The notes: a model not told the origin generated them from the letters alone. 64,000 nt of DNA from Chryseobacterium sp. FH1 (GCF_000735135.1 NZ_JPLZ01000005.1:62001-126000); one strand, 5' to 3'. Positions 43,556-52,990 are shown, counted from the first letter of the stretch. Numbers and translations: made by a program.

Positions 43556-45013
43556 CTACTGAATGAAATTTTTATAACCTTCCTCAATCCCTTTGGAATC
43601 GATTGCACCCAACGCTTTGGTCACAGATTCCAATAGTCCCGGAACTTCCGTAAGATCCTGATCCCAGAAACTGATTTCAGACAAAGTTGCTTTTGCTACT
43701 TCTCCAAGATCGTTAGTCGCCCAGATCTCGTTGAATCTTTTTACAACCGGCGCATCATCCATCACTGGAAGTTGTTTTCCGTTGAATTCACCTTGGTAGA
43801 ATCTGATCAATGCTGCAAGGGCAAATGTCAAGTTTACAGGCAATTCTTTTTTATCTTCAACATATTGCAACAAACTTGGCAATACTCTCACTTTGAATTT
43901 CGCAATTGAGTTCAATGCAATACTGGAAAGCTGATGTTTCAAAAATGGATTTCTGAATCTGTCAAAAACTTCCTCAGCGAAAGCCGTCAATTCTTCTTTT
44001 GATAAATCTAAAGTTGGAATGATTTCGTTATAAACCGTATCGCTGATCCATTTTCCAGCGAAATCTGCGTCGATGGCTTCTTTCACAGTTTCTTTTCCAT
44101 CTAGTATAGAGAATGCCAACATTGCGGTGTGAGCACCATTTAGGATTCTTACTTTTCTGGTTCTGTACGGCGTGATATCATCCACGATCAAAACCTGGTC
44201 GTCGATTTTATCAAATGGAATCAAGGCTCTTAACTTGTCATCACCTTCGATCACCCAAAGTAGGAACGCTTCGCAAACCACCATCAGACTATCATCATAA
44301 TCAAATTTAGCTTCGTATTCGTCTTTTTCTTCTCTTGGATATCCAGGTACGATTCTGTCCACCAAAGTGTTGTGAAAAGAGTTGCTGTTTTCTACCCAAG
44401 CAGAGAAACCTTCTTCAAGATTCCAAAGTTGAGCGTATTGAAGGATATATTTTTTTAATGTCAATCCATTATTCTCGATCAATTCACAAGGAATGATGTG
44501 AAGACCTTTGTCATCTGCACCATTGAAATGCTTGAATCTTTCGTAAAGGAAAGCAGTCACTTTTGCAGGGAAATTCTTGTGAGGTCCAGCTTCCAAAGAA
44601 GTTTCGGACTCGTCAAAAGCAATTCCTGCCTCAGTTGTATTGGATAAGATGAATTGTAAATCTTCCCCTTTCGCTAGATCTAGATATTCTTGATAATGCT
44701 CGTAAGGACTCAAAGATCTTTGAATTGCGGAGATCACGCTTTGGTCGTCCACAATTTGACCTTTCTTCACACCTCTTACAAAAAGTGTATAAAGGTTATT
44801 TTGCTCTTCCAGCATATCCACAAGTCCACCTTGCGTTGGTTGAACAACGGCAACACCAGCATTGAAGCCAGCTTCTTTGTTCATCTTGTCAATCAAATAA
44901 TCAACAAAGGCACGCAAGAAGTTTCCTTCTCCAAATTGTAAAAATTTTATCGGTAGTTTCTCCGTCAAAGCTGTGTTTTCACGGCTAAGTTTTTGTTTTG
45001 TCTGATATTCCAT
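43556..45013 (-). CDS. uxaB: Tagaturonate reductase
   Basis: UxaB reduces D-tagaturonate to D-altronate with NADH. The 485-residue protein belongs to the mannitol dehydrogenase/polyol family: an N-terminal Rossmann-like part with FLQFGEGNFLRAFVDYLID (about 25-43), the RKVRILNGAHTAML segment of the family active site and a helical C-terminal part (about 290-480). It starts 5 bases after exuT. The name uxaB rather than the related fructuronate reductase uxuB is supported by the operon content (uxaA, uxaC) and length. Confidence 0.93.
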   Translation of the reverse strand: MEYQTKQKLSRENTALTEKLPIKFLQFGEGNFLRAFVDYLIDKMNKEAGFNAGVAVVQPTQGGLVDMLEEQNNLYTLFVRGVKKGQIVDDQSVISAIQRSLSPYEHYQEYLDLAKGEDLQFILSNTTEAGIAFDESETSLEAGPHKNFPAKVTAFLYERFKHFNGADDKGLHIIPCELIENNGLTLKKYILQYAQLWNLEEGFSAWVENSNSFHNTLVDRIVPGYPREEKDEYEAKFDYDDSLMVVCEAFLLWVIEGDDKLRALIPFDKIDDQVLIVDDITPYRTRKVRILNGAHTAMLAFSILDGKETVKEAIDADFAGKWISDTVYNEIIPTLDLSKEELTAFAEEVFDRFRNPFLKHQLSSIALNSIAKFKVRVLPSLLQYVEDKKELPVNLTFALAALIRFYQGEFNGKQLPVMDDAPVVKRFNEIWATNDLGEVAKATLSEISFWDQDLTEVPGLLESVTKALGAIDSKGIEEGYKNFIQ

Positions 45014-45018
45014 TTTCT

Positions 45019-46548
45019 TTATTCTTTAATAATTTTATAAGTAGGAACCAATGATTTCATTACAAACCACGCAATCAAATAAGCCACTGCACAGAATGAG
45101 AAAATAATCATATATCCTTTGTCGATACCGTCTGAAACCACGGCACCAGATTTTTGTAATTGTTCAAAAAAACCTTCCGGCAAACGTTGTTCTGCGTATT
45201 GAGGAAATTTTTCCAAAAGTGGAACCCCATCTACAGTTGTCCAAGCTTTGTGCGAATAGTCGAACAATAGACCAGAACTTTTATTGATAATTGTAGAACC
45301 GATTCCGCCTGCCAATCCACCAATTCCTGTAATGGTTGCAATTGCTTTTTTAGGGAACATATCACCAACAGTGGAGAAGATATTCGCGGACCAAGCCTGA
45401 TGTGCCGCACCTGCAATACCAATGATCAGTACTGGGAACCAGTAAGAGACTTTACCTGTAGATTGTGCCAATAATGCCAACAATGGGAAGAATGCGAAGA
45501 TCAACATCGCTTTCATACGACCAGAATAAGGGTTCATTCCTTTCTTTTCTACAAAGTAAGTCGGAAGCCAACCACCAACGATGGATACCAAAGTAATCAT
45601 ATATAGTACGAACAGTGGAAATGCACTCTGCGTACTGTCCATTCCGTAAACTGAACTTAGATAAGCTGGTGTCCAGAAAAGGTAGAACCACCAAACGCCA
45701 TCTGTCATAAATTTACCGAAGGCAAAAGCCCAAGTTTGTCTGTATTTGAAACATTGCGCCAACGTAAAAGTTGTTTTCGGCTCAGACAGATCTTCTACTA
45801 TTGTCTTATCGATATCTTGATTGATGTAGTTGAGTTCGTGCTCATTTACTTTTGGATGCTCGTGTGGTTTTTTGTAGTAGAAGATCCAAATTCCCATCCA
45901 CAAAAATCCTAAGGCACCAATGATGATAAACGCCATCTCCCAACCTAAAGCCTGCGCAATAAAAGGAATAGAAATCGGCGCCGCAAGCGCTCCAACTGTT
46001 GCACCAGCGTTGAAAATACTGGTTGCCAAGGCTCTGTCTTTTTTAGGGAAATATTCTGCCGTAGTCTTGATGGCAGCAGGAAAGTTTCCAGCTTCACCAA
46101 TTGCCAAGATCAATCTTGCAAAAATGAACAAGGCAACACTCACATTGATGACTCGGGAGACATCTTTGACTGTAGCAATGTTGTGTTTTGCACCTTCGAA
46201 ACTTACAAACCAATCGCCTAATATGATTCCAGATGTCGCAATACCACAAAACGCGTGTAAAACCGCACCCACAGACCAAACTCCGATTGCCCAAAGAAAA
46301 CCTTTTTTGGTGTCCATCCAATCCACAAATTTTCCTGCGAAGATCATGCTTGCAGCATAGAAAATCGAGAACAATGCGGTGATGTTACCATAATCATTAT
46401 TGTCCCAGTGGAATTCTGGTGCAATAAAATCTTTCCAAGTCAAAGATAGAACTTGCCTGTCCAGATAGTTTACCGTGGTTGCCAAGAAAAGCAAACCAAC
46501 GATGGTCCATCTGAAAGTGGTCGGTTTTGTGGTTGTAGATTGATTCAT
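45019..46548 (-). CDS. exuT: Hexuronate MFS transporter (ExuT-like)
   Basis: A 509-residue major facilitator superfamily symporter with 12 predicted membrane helices and the sequence TVNYLDRQVLSL in the first helix, typical of the anion:cation symporter (ExuT/GudP) group. It likely carries galacturonate or glucuronate into the cytoplasm. The position between kdgA and uxaB agrees. A longer extracytoplasmic loop occurs at about 110-140. Start at 46548 places MNQSTTTKPTTFRW before helix 1. Confidence 0.92.
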   Translation of the reverse strand: MNQSTTTKPTTFRWTIVGLLFLATTVNYLDRQVLSLTWKDFIAPEFHWDNNDYGNITALFSIFYAASMIFAGKFVDWMDTKKGFLWAIGVWSVGAVLHAFCGIATSGIILGDWFVSFEGAKHNIATVKDVSRVINVSVALFIFARLILAIGEAGNFPAAIKTTAEYFPKKDRALATSIFNAGATVGALAAPISIPFIAQALGWEMAFIIIGALGFLWMGIWIFYYKKPHEHPKVNEHELNYINQDIDKTIVEDLSEPKTTFTLAQCFKYRQTWAFAFGKFMTDGVWWFYLFWTPAYLSSVYGMDSTQSAFPLFVLYMITLVSIVGGWLPTYFVEKKGMNPYSGRMKAMLIFAFFPLLALLAQSTGKVSYWFPVLIIGIAGAAHQAWSANIFSTVGDMFPKKAIATITGIGGLAGGIGSTIINKSSGLLFDYSHKAWTTVDGVPLLEKFPQYAEQRLPEGFFEQLQKSGAVVSDGIDKGYMIIFSFCAVAYLIAWFVMKSLVPTYKIIKE

Positions 46549-46578
46549 ATTTGAATGATTTGGTTGTGTTTTTTATTT

Positions 46579-47244
46579 TTAAGAGGCTTTTATCGATTTG
46601 ATGATCTCTAAAACTTTTTTGGTTTCGTTTTCTATGGTTGCGTAATCTTTTGAAGCCATCAATTCTTTGCTAACCAATTTGCTTCCCATTCCAACAGCAG
46701 AAACACCAGCTTTGAACCAGCTTTCGATGCTTTCTTTGGTGGTGTCAACACCGCCGGTTGGCATAAAAACTAAATTAGGAAACACATCTTTTATCGCACT
46801 CATAAAACCTGGACCTAAAGCATTTCCTGGGAATAGTTTCACGAAAGTCACGCCTGCATTTTCTGCTGCGATGATGTCCGTTGGCGTCATACAACCTGGG
46901 CTATAAAGCAAATGTTTGGAGATCAAAAATTCTGCAACTTCTGATACAAATCCTGGACTGATAAAGAAATCTGCGCCAGCTTTTACATAAGAATCTGCCT
47001 GCACCAAATTCTTGATTGTTCCGATTCCTAAAAGCATTTCTGGCATTTCGGCATTTCTCAATTCTACCATTTTGGTGAAATTCGAAAGTGCGTTTTCGCC
47101 TCTGCTTGTATATTCTACAGCACGGATTCCAGCTTTGTAAAGTGCTTTCAGTATGTCGAGAGTTACCGTTTCGTCTGCGTTGTAATACAAAGGCAAAATA
47201 CCTTGGTTGATGATCGCATTGGTAACTAATTGAATCTTTGTCAT
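46579..47244 (-). CDS. kdgA: 2-dehydro-3-deoxyphosphogluconate aldolase (KDPG aldolase)
   Basis: KDPG aldolase splits 2-keto-3-deoxy-6-phosphogluconate to pyruvate and glyceraldehyde 3-phosphate, the last step of the uronate route. The 221-residue class I aldolase has catalytic Glu44 in RAVEYTSRG, the Schiff-base Lys136 in VTFVKLFPGN, and the GGVDTTKESI segment that binds phosphate. It starts 5 bases after yhcH and is followed by exuT. Confidence 0.95.
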   Translation of the reverse strand: MTKIQLVTNAIINQGILPLYYNADETVTLDILKALYKAGIRAVEYTSRGENALSNFTKMVELRNAEMPEMLLGIGTIKNLVQADSYVKAGADFFISPGFVSEVAEFLISKHLLYSPGCMTPTDIIAAENAGVTFVKLFPGNALGPGFMSAIKDVFPNLVFMPTGGVDTTKESIESWFKAGVSAVGMGSKLVSKELMASKDYATIENETKKVLEIIKSIKAS

Positions 47245-47249
47245 TTTTC

Positions 47250-47699
47250 TTAAATTTTTACTTTAAAAACTATTTTTCTAATGAAGCCGTTTCCAATCAT
47301 CGGTGCGTGGACATCATTTGGATAAAAAATAGCAAACTGATTATCGTTTAATTGGAAAAACATATCCGGATCATCATTGTAAAAAAGAACATCTTTTTCT
47401 GCATTGTATTCTCCGATCGGGTTTGTGCATTTTTGCCTTGGTTTCCAACCAATATTTTCTATTCCCTTCAGACAAATTTGAATATCGATATTTTGATTAT
47501 GACATTCGAATTTGGAAAGACTTTCTTCTTTTGTTTTGGCCATTTCATCAAAAACAATCATTTTAAGATCTTCCTGAATCTCTGTAACCCCAACTTCTAA
47601 AGAATCTAAATTCTTGTTTTTTAAATAGTCGAAAGCTTTTTCAAATAATGGATTTAGCAAAAAATATTGAGAAGCGTTTTCTAATGTATCTATGATCAT
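47250..47699 (-). CDS. YhcH/YjgK/YiaL family protein
   Basis: A 149-residue beta-sandwich protein of the DUF386 (YhcH/YjgK/YiaL) family, which contains a cupin-like fold. It shows the segment SLSKFECHNQNIDIQICLKG and FAIFYPNDVHAP with metal-ligand-like residues (His, Asp). Family members lie in sugar-acid operons and some are anomerases for sialic acid, but the role in uronate catabolism is not settled. It lies between kdgK (10 bases) and kdgA (5 bases). Confidence 0.9.
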   Translation of the reverse strand: MIIDTLENASQYFLLNPLFEKAFDYLKNKNLDSLEVGVTEIQEDLKMIVFDEMAKTKEESLSKFECHNQNIDIQICLKGIENIGWKPRQKCTNPIGEYNAEKDVLFYNDDPDMFFQLNDNQFAIFYPNDVHAPMIGNGFIRKIVFKVKI

Positions 47700-47709
47700 T
47701 TTTTCTAAA

Positions 47710-48714
47710 TTATCTCTTGATTCTTCCGCCCTTGTCGCCGTTCATCACATCCAAAATGTCAGAAGCGCTACAATGGTTGATGTCGCCAGGAACCGTGTGT
47801 TTAATCGCACAAGCTGCGTTACCAAATTTAAGTGCAGTTTCATCATCAAAGTTTAATAGACCATAGATCAAACCTGCAGCGAACGCATCGCCAGTTCCGA
47901 TTCTATCTACAACTTGAAGGATTTCGATTGGTTCAGATTCGAAGTACGTTTCGTTTGCCCAAGCTCTTCCTTGAGTTTCCTGAGTACTTGCGCTGGCACC
48001 GACTCTCACTTTGTCAAATATCTTTTTGATAGAAGGCATTTGCTTCTGAAACTCTTTACAAGCCTCGATGAAACTATCTTTGTCAGAAGAGAATTTTGTT
48101 CCGATGATCTCGTTGATCTCATTCACGCCACCGATAAAAATAGTGGAGTAGGACACCAATTCTTTCAAAACTTCGAAGCCTTCTTTTCCATATTTCCAAA
48201 GGTTGGATCGGTAAGCTGGGTCAGCTGTTATTTCAATACCTTTTTCGTTGGCAGTTTTCAAACCTTGTTTCAAAGCAATGTAAGCACTCTCCGAAATTCC
48301 TGGAGAGATTCCTGTCCAATGGAAATAGTCTGCACCTTCCAAAGCTTTTTCCCAGTCGATCTGGTTTGGATTGATATTTGCAAATGAACCATTCAAACGG
48401 TTGTAAGCAATTCTGGAAGCACGAACAGATGAACCAACTTCAAGAAAATACAATCCCAAAGGATGCTCGTTTTTTGCAATGTGAGTGGTATCTATTCCAT
48501 AACTTTTGATGGATGAAATCGCAGATTCTCCAACGAAATCATCAGAAACAACGCTCACGTGTTTTACGTCACAACCCATTGTCGCCAGTGACGCCGCAAC
48601 GTTCAGTTCTGTGCCTCCGAAAAAGAATTCCATCTCGTTGCTTTGCTTCATCATCCTGTTGTTGGCAGGTGACAATCGCATGATCACTTCTCCAAAGCTT
48701 ACTACTTTGCCCAT
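47710..48714 (-). CDS. kdgK: 2-dehydro-3-deoxygluconokinase
   Basis: KdgK phosphorylates 2-keto-3-deoxygluconate with ATP to KDPG. The 334-residue PfkB/ribokinase-fold protein has the N-terminal GGTELNVAASLATMG segment (about 33-47) and the C-terminal GTGDAFAAG motif (273-281) with catalytic Asp276. It is preceded in the operon by kdgF and a hairpin (48732-48764) and followed closely by yhcH. Confidence 0.95.
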   Translation of the reverse strand: MGKVVSFGEVIMRLSPANNRMMKQSNEMEFFFGGTELNVAASLATMGCDVKHVSVVSDDFVGESAISSIKSYGIDTTHIAKNEHPLGLYFLEVGSSVRASRIAYNRLNGSFANINPNQIDWEKALEGADYFHWTGISPGISESAYIALKQGLKTANEKGIEITADPAYRSNLWKYGKEGFEVLKELVSYSTIFIGGVNEINEIIGTKFSSDKDSFIEACKEFQKQMPSIKKIFDKVRVGASASTQETQGRAWANETYFESEPIEILQVVDRIGTGDAFAAGLIYGLLNFDDETALKFGNAACAIKHTVPGDINHCSASDILDVMNGDKGGRIKR

Positions 48715-48731
48715 TAATTTATATTTTTGCT

Positions 48732-48764
48732 AAACCTTCAAGGTTTTTAAAACCTTGAAGGTTT
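48732..48764. repeat. 15-bp perfect hairpin within the uronate operon
   Basis: AAACCTTCAAGGTTT and its perfect complement flank a 3-base loop between kdgF and kdgK. The minus-strand transcript has no T run after it, so it is not a terminator for the operon; it could be a processing or stability element or a dispersed palindrome. It resembles the hairpin at 12843-12880. Confidence 0.75.
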
Positions 48765-48769
48765 GATTT

Positions 48770-49117
48770 TTATTTTATAAAATCTTCTCTGTGCGGGCTG
48801 AAAACATCAACCAAGATTCCGTCTTCGAGACAGACCACGCCGTGAATAATATTTGAAGGTACGAAAAATGAATCACCTTTTTTCAAGGTTGTTTTTTCTT
48901 TGCCGATGGTGACTTCAAAACTTCCTTCAGAAACGTAAGTTACCTGAATGTGTGGATGTTGATGTGCATAGCCAATACCTCCTTTTTTGAAACGGACATT
49001 CACCATCATTACAGAATTGTCGTAGCCAACAATCTGTCGGTCGATGTATTTGTCTATTTTTTCCCATTCTGTAGAATCGGATTTGTAGAATGTTTGTGGT
49101 GTATGTTCTGTTTTCAT
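48770..49117 (-). CDS. kdgF: KdgF-type cupin (uronate-linearising enzyme)
   Basis: KdgF turns 4,5-unsaturated galacturonate, released by pectate lyases and unsaturated uronyl hydrolases, into the linear 4-deoxy-5-keto uronate. The 115-residue cupin shows the metal ligands His52, His54 (AHQHPHIQ), Gln58 and His92 (NIIHGV), the same pattern as known KdgF. It connects the extracellular pectate lyase arm with kduI and kduD. Confidence 0.93.
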   Translation of the reverse strand: MKTEHTPQTFYKSDSTEWEKIDKYIDRQIVGYDNSVMMVNVRFKKGGIGYAHQHPHIQVTYVSEGSFEVTIGKEKTTLKKGDSFFVPSNIIHGVVCLEDGILVDVFSPHREDFIK

Positions 49118-49130
49118 AATTTTCCTGTAT

Positions 49131-49178
49131 AAGCTCCATAGGTTTCACCTACGGCTACTAATATTTAACCCTACGGGT
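49131..49178. repeat. Palindromic intergenic element between uxaC and kdgF
   Basis: CCATAGGT-TTC-ACCTACGG (one mismatch, 49136-49154) is followed after 13 bases by ACCC-TAC-GGGT (49168-49178). They lie in an 81-base gap inside the operon and look like one dispersed repeat unit. No gene is seen. Confidence 0.6.
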
Positions 49179-49198
49179 CACCTTACTACTAGTTTATT

Positions 49199-50602
49199 TT
49201 AAAAGCTGAAATATTCTTTCGCATTGTGGTAGCAGATGTTGCTGACCATTTTTCCAACCAGATCCATATCGTGTGGTAATTCTCCGGTTTCGATTTCCTT
49301 TCCTAACAAGTTACACAAAACTCTACGGAAATACTCGTGTCTTGGGAAAGATAGGAAACTTCTAGAGTCTGTCAACATTCCGATGAAACAGCTGATAAGT
49401 CCCATATTTGAAAGGGCATTCATTTGTTTTTCCATCCCGTCCTTTTGATCCAAAAACCACCATCCGGAACCGAATTGTACTTTTCCTTTCACAGAACCGT
49501 CGTTGAAATTCCCAATCATTGTTGCCATCACTTCGTTGTCGGCAGGATTGAGATTATAGATGATTGTCTTTGTTAATTTGTCTTTAGAATCCAAAGCGTT
49601 CAGGAATTTTGACAGGTTTTCTGCCTGAGAAAAATCTCCGATAGAATCCCAACCTGTGTCTGGTCCTAAAACTTTCAGCATTCTTGCATTGTTGTTTCTA
49701 AGCGCGCCAACGTGGAATTGCTGAACCCAGCCTAACTGGTGGTAAGTCTCGCCTAAGAACAACAAAATTGCGGTTTTGAATTGCTCGATCTGGTGAGGTG
49801 TCAACGTTTCTCCTTTTAGTTTTATCTCGAAAATGGCGTTGATTTCTGCTTCTGTAGCATTTTGGAAAGAAACGTTGTTCAGTCCGTGGTCTGACAGTTT
49901 GCAACCGTTTTCGTTGAAGAATGTTGCTCTTTTTGACAAGGCGTCGCAAAGCGTTTGGTAAGAATTTATCTCGATGCCTGCAGATTCGCCTAATTTTTGA
50001 ACGTAAGCGTTGTAGTCATCGTTCTCGATCAAAATTGCTTTGTCAGGACGGAAAGCGGTGCTTACTTTGATGCTGAAATCGCTTTTTGCCAAGTCTTGGT
50101 GATAATTCAAAATGTCAGTTGGATCTTCTGTGGTACAAAGTGTTTCCACATTTCTCATTTTGAGCAAACCTTGAACGGATTTCTCTGGCGTTTGAAGTTG
50201 TGCCGAAATGTTTTCGTAAACTTGATCTGCATTTTTCTCATTAAGCAAATCATAAACGTCAAAATATCTTGCCAATTCCAAATGCGTCCAGTGGAACAGA
50301 GGATTTCTCAAGGTGTGAGGAACTGTTTTTGCCCAAGCTTGGAATTTTTCTTTATCAGATGCATCGCCGGTGATGAATTTTTCGTTCACACCCAAAGTTC
50401 TCATTGCTCTCCATTTGTAGTGATCGCCACCGATCCAAGCTTGAGAAATATTCTCGAACTGGCGATTTTCCGCGATTTCTTTTGGAGATAAATGGTTGTG
50501 GTAATCGATGATCGGCTGTTTTTCTGCAAAATTGAAATACAACTCTTCAGCGAATTTATTTTGTAATAAAAAAGTATCTGTGATAAATGGTTTTGTACTC
50601 AT
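49199..50602 (-). CDS. uxaC: Uronate isomerase
   Basis: UxaC isomerises D-glucuronate to D-fructuronate and D-galacturonate to D-tagaturonate. The 467-residue amidohydrolase-fold protein shows the opening PIIDYHNHLSPKEIAENRQF with the metal-binding His pair and the conserved C-terminal FSFPRHEYFRRVLCNLLG-like segment (here LSFPRHEYFRRVLCNLLG). It feeds uxaB and uxaA in the same operon. Gaps of 56 and 81 bases flank it. Confidence 0.95.
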   Translation of the reverse strand: MSTKPFITDTFLLQNKFAEELYFNFAEKQPIIDYHNHLSPKEIAENRQFENISQAWIGGDHYKWRAMRTLGVNEKFITGDASDKEKFQAWAKTVPHTLRNPLFHWTHLELARYFDVYDLLNEKNADQVYENISAQLQTPEKSVQGLLKMRNVETLCTTEDPTDILNYHQDLAKSDFSIKVSTAFRPDKAILIENDDYNAYVQKLGESAGIEINSYQTLCDALSKRATFFNENGCKLSDHGLNNVSFQNATEAEINAIFEIKLKGETLTPHQIEQFKTAILLFLGETYHQLGWVQQFHVGALRNNNARMLKVLGPDTGWDSIGDFSQAENLSKFLNALDSKDKLTKTIIYNLNPADNEVMATMIGNFNDGSVKGKVQFGSGWWFLDQKDGMEKQMNALSNMGLISCFIGMLTDSRSFLSFPRHEYFRRVLCNLLGKEIETGELPHDMDLVGKMVSNICYHNAKEYFSF

Positions 50603-50614
50603 AATGAGATTTTT

Positions 50615-50655
50615 GATGATAGACTAAGAGATAATAGACGAATAGATGATAGACT
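50615..50655. repeat. Short direct repeat (GATGATAGACT x2) between kduD and uxaC
   Basis: GATGATAGACT occurs at 50615-50625 and 50645-50655, 30 bases apart, with a related ATAATAGACGAATA word between. It fills most of the 56-base spacer. Confidence 0.7.
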
Positions 50656-50658
50656 GAT

Positions 50659-51444
50659 TTATTCGTTGGATGGTTTTCCGATGGTTGCTAAGATTCCGCC
50701 ATCAACGTAGATGATTTGTCCGTTGATGAAATTACTGGCTTCTGAACCTAAGAAAATAGCGGTTCCGGCAAGATCTTCTGGATTTCCCCAACGACCTTCC
50801 GGTGTTCTGCTGATAATGAATTCGTTGAAGGGATGTCCGTCAACTCGGATTGGTTCAGTTTGAGACGTTGCAAAATATCCAGGACCAATTCCGTTCACCT
50901 GGATGTTGTGTTTTGCCCATTCTGTCGCCAGATTTTTGGTCAGCATTTTCAATCCTCCTTTGGCAGAAGCGTAAGCCACAACGTTGTCACGGCCCAATTC
51001 GCTCATCATAGAACAGATGTTGATGATCTTTCCGGATCTTCTTTTGATCATATTTCTCGCCACCAATTGTGACATAATGAAAGGTCCAGTCAAATCTACA
51101 TCGATCACTTTTCGGAAATCAGAAACTTCCATTTCCAAAGCTGGAATTCTTTTAATGATTCCGGCATTATTAATAAGGATGTCGATCTGTTTGTGATTTG
51201 CTTCGATCTCTGCTACTTTTTCAGAAGCTTGTTTCTCATCGGTCACATCAAAAATGTAACCTGTTGCTTTGAAACCTTTTGATTGATAGTATTTTACAGC
51301 TTCTTCCAATTTGGATGGCGTAGTGCTGGTCACCACAAGTTCTGCACCTGCCGATCCCAAACCTTCTGCCATTGCCAAACCAAGACCGTGTGTTCCACCG
51401 GTGATTAAAGCTACTTTTCCTGTTAAGTCGAATAAATTTGTCAT
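50659..51444 (-). CDS. kduD: 2-dehydro-3-deoxy-D-gluconate 5-dehydrogenase KduD (SDR)
   Basis: KduD reduces 2,5-diketo-3-deoxygluconate to KDG with NADH. The 261-residue short-chain dehydrogenase has TGGTHGLG (cofactor, about 16-23), NNAG and the catalytic ICSMMS...YASAKGG segment (Ser, Tyr, Lys). The C-terminus reads GQIIYVDGGILATIGKP, typical of KduD. It begins 2 bases after the kduI stop codon, so the genes are coupled. Confidence 0.93.
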   Translation of the reverse strand: MTNLFDLTGKVALITGGTHGLGLAMAEGLGSAGAELVVTSTTPSKLEEAVKYYQSKGFKATGYIFDVTDEKQASEKVAEIEANHKQIDILINNAGIIKRIPALEMEVSDFRKVIDVDLTGPFIMSQLVARNMIKRRSGKIINICSMMSELGRDNVVAYASAKGGLKMLTKNLATEWAKHNIQVNGIGPGYFATSQTEPIRVDGHPFNEFIISRTPEGRWGNPEDLAGTAIFLGSEASNFINGQIIYVDGGILATIGKPSNE

Positions 51445-51446
51445 AA

Positions 51447-52283
51447 TTATTTTAATTCGTCAGTTTTTACAGCATCCATATCGCCGTAATCCATATTTTC
51501 TCCTGCCATTCCCCAGATAAAACTGTAGTTGGAAGTCCCAACACCAGAGTGGATAGACCATTCCGGAGAGATCACTGCATCTCTATTTTTAAGAAAAATG
51601 TGGCGTGTCTCCGTAGGTTGTCCCATAAAATGTGAAATGGTCTGACCTTCTTCCAGATCGAAATAGAAGTAAGCTTCCATTCTTCTGGTGTGCGTGTGAG
51701 ATGGCATTGTGTTCCAAACGCTTCCTTCGTGTAATTCGGTCATTCCCATTTGTAGTTGGCAAGTTTCCAGAACGCTGTTCACAATCAATTTGTTGATGGT
51801 TCTTCTGTTTGCATATTTTGCATCGCCTAATTCTACGATCTCCGCTTCATCTTTTGTAATTTTCTTAGTTGGAAAAGCGTGGTGAGCTGGTGCAGAATTA
51901 ATATAGAAATAAGGTTGTTCGCCGTTTGAAGCTTCGAATGTCACTTCCTTGTTTCCTTTTCCTATATATAAGGCCTCCTTATTATTAAGTTCGTAAACCG
52001 ATCCGTCTACAGTCACTTTTCCTTTTCCGCCAACGTTGATAATTCCTAATTCTCTTCTTTCAAGAAAGTAAGGTGCTTTTAATTCGTCGATGGTTTCTAA
52101 AGTTAGAGCCTTATCAACTGGCATAATTCCACCAACGATCAAACGGTCGTACATTGTGTAAACCAATTTGATCTGGTTTTCTACGAACAAATCGTTGATT
52201 AGAAATTCTCTTCTTAGATCTTCTGTTGTGTAATTTTTGGCATCGTTTGGATGATGCGCGTATCGGAATTCTGATTGAGTCAT
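51447..52283 (-). CDS. kduI: 5-dehydro-4-deoxy-D-glucuronate isomerase
   Basis: KduI converts 5-keto-4-deoxyuronate to 2,5-diketo-3-deoxygluconate. The 278-residue cupin-like protein has the metal-binding sequence MPSHTHTRRMEAYFYFDL and conserved SIHSGVGTSNYSFIWGMAGEN. It is the first gene of the ten-gene minus-strand operon; a LacI-type operator candidate is 36 bases upstream of its start codon. Confidence 0.95.
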   Translation of the reverse strand: MTQSEFRYAHHPNDAKNYTTEDLRREFLINDLFVENQIKLVYTMYDRLIVGGIMPVDKALTLETIDELKAPYFLERRELGIINVGGKGKVTVDGSVYELNNKEALYIGKGNKEVTFEASNGEQPYFYINSAPAHHAFPTKKITKDEAEIVELGDAKYANRRTINKLIVNSVLETCQLQMGMTELHEGSVWNTMPSHTHTRRMEAYFYFDLEEGQTISHFMGQPTETRHIFLKNRDAVISPEWSIHSGVGTSNYSFIWGMAGENMDYGDMDAVKTDELK

Positions 52284-52319
52284 TTTAATAGGTGTAATAT
52301 GAACTATTTATTAATTCTG

Positions 52320-52333
52320 TGTAATCGATTGCA
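52320..52333. promoter_or_regulatory. Candidate LacI-family operator, kduI side
   Basis: TGTAATCGATTGCA differs at one base from the perfect palindrome at 52991. A central CG flanked by A/T-rich symmetric arms is typical of LacI/GalR-family operators. It lies 37 bases upstream of the kduI ATG. Confidence 0.7.
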
Positions 52334-52990
52334 TAGATATTTGCATTGATTGGCACGGGAAATAATTTTTGTAAATATAAATATAAATTTCAACTGGGAA
52401 ACAAAAAATTGAATTAAATTTTATAATATTGATTTTCAATTATTTATATGTTGATATGCATGGTTTTTTGTTGGTTTTGAAGTCATTAATCCTAATTTAA
52501 ATTAACCTAAAAAGTATCATCTGTGCAAATTTTGTCATTTTGTTGCTCAGATTTCAAGGAAGCAATATTGATATTAATTTTATTGATTAAAATTCTGATT
52601 TACAGCTGTTTATGATTTGTATTAATTATTTTTAATGACTGATTTATCATTTGAGCAAAAAATGTACTTTTTGACAGAAAAAAAATGTGATTTCCCAAAA
52701 TTGGGATTGTTAAGTTAATTTTTGGTTAATTAAAATCGATATTATTAAGACAATTTGTGATTTAAATCATTCTTTCGAGATGTTAAAATATGTTAATTAA
52801 TTAACTTTTGAAAGATTTTGTTTAATTAAAATTAACATATAAATAACTGATTATTAGTTATTTGTGTTTTTAAAGAACACATTATGTTTTATAATGTTAC
52901 AGGAATATTAATAAAAAAAATAAATTTTTTAGTTGCCAATTAGAAAATAATCTTAGTTTAGTCGAGTTAAGAAATCTTAAAAAAATCAAG

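Noticed and set aside
48732-48764. Operon terminator between kdgF and kdgK
   Set aside because: The hairpin has no T run on the minus strand and the downstream genes continue the same pathway, so it is kept as an intra-operon repeat.
47914-50491. Plus-strand open frames of 157 and 164 codons opposite kdgK and uxaC
   Set aside because: Antisense shadows of well-supported enzymes.
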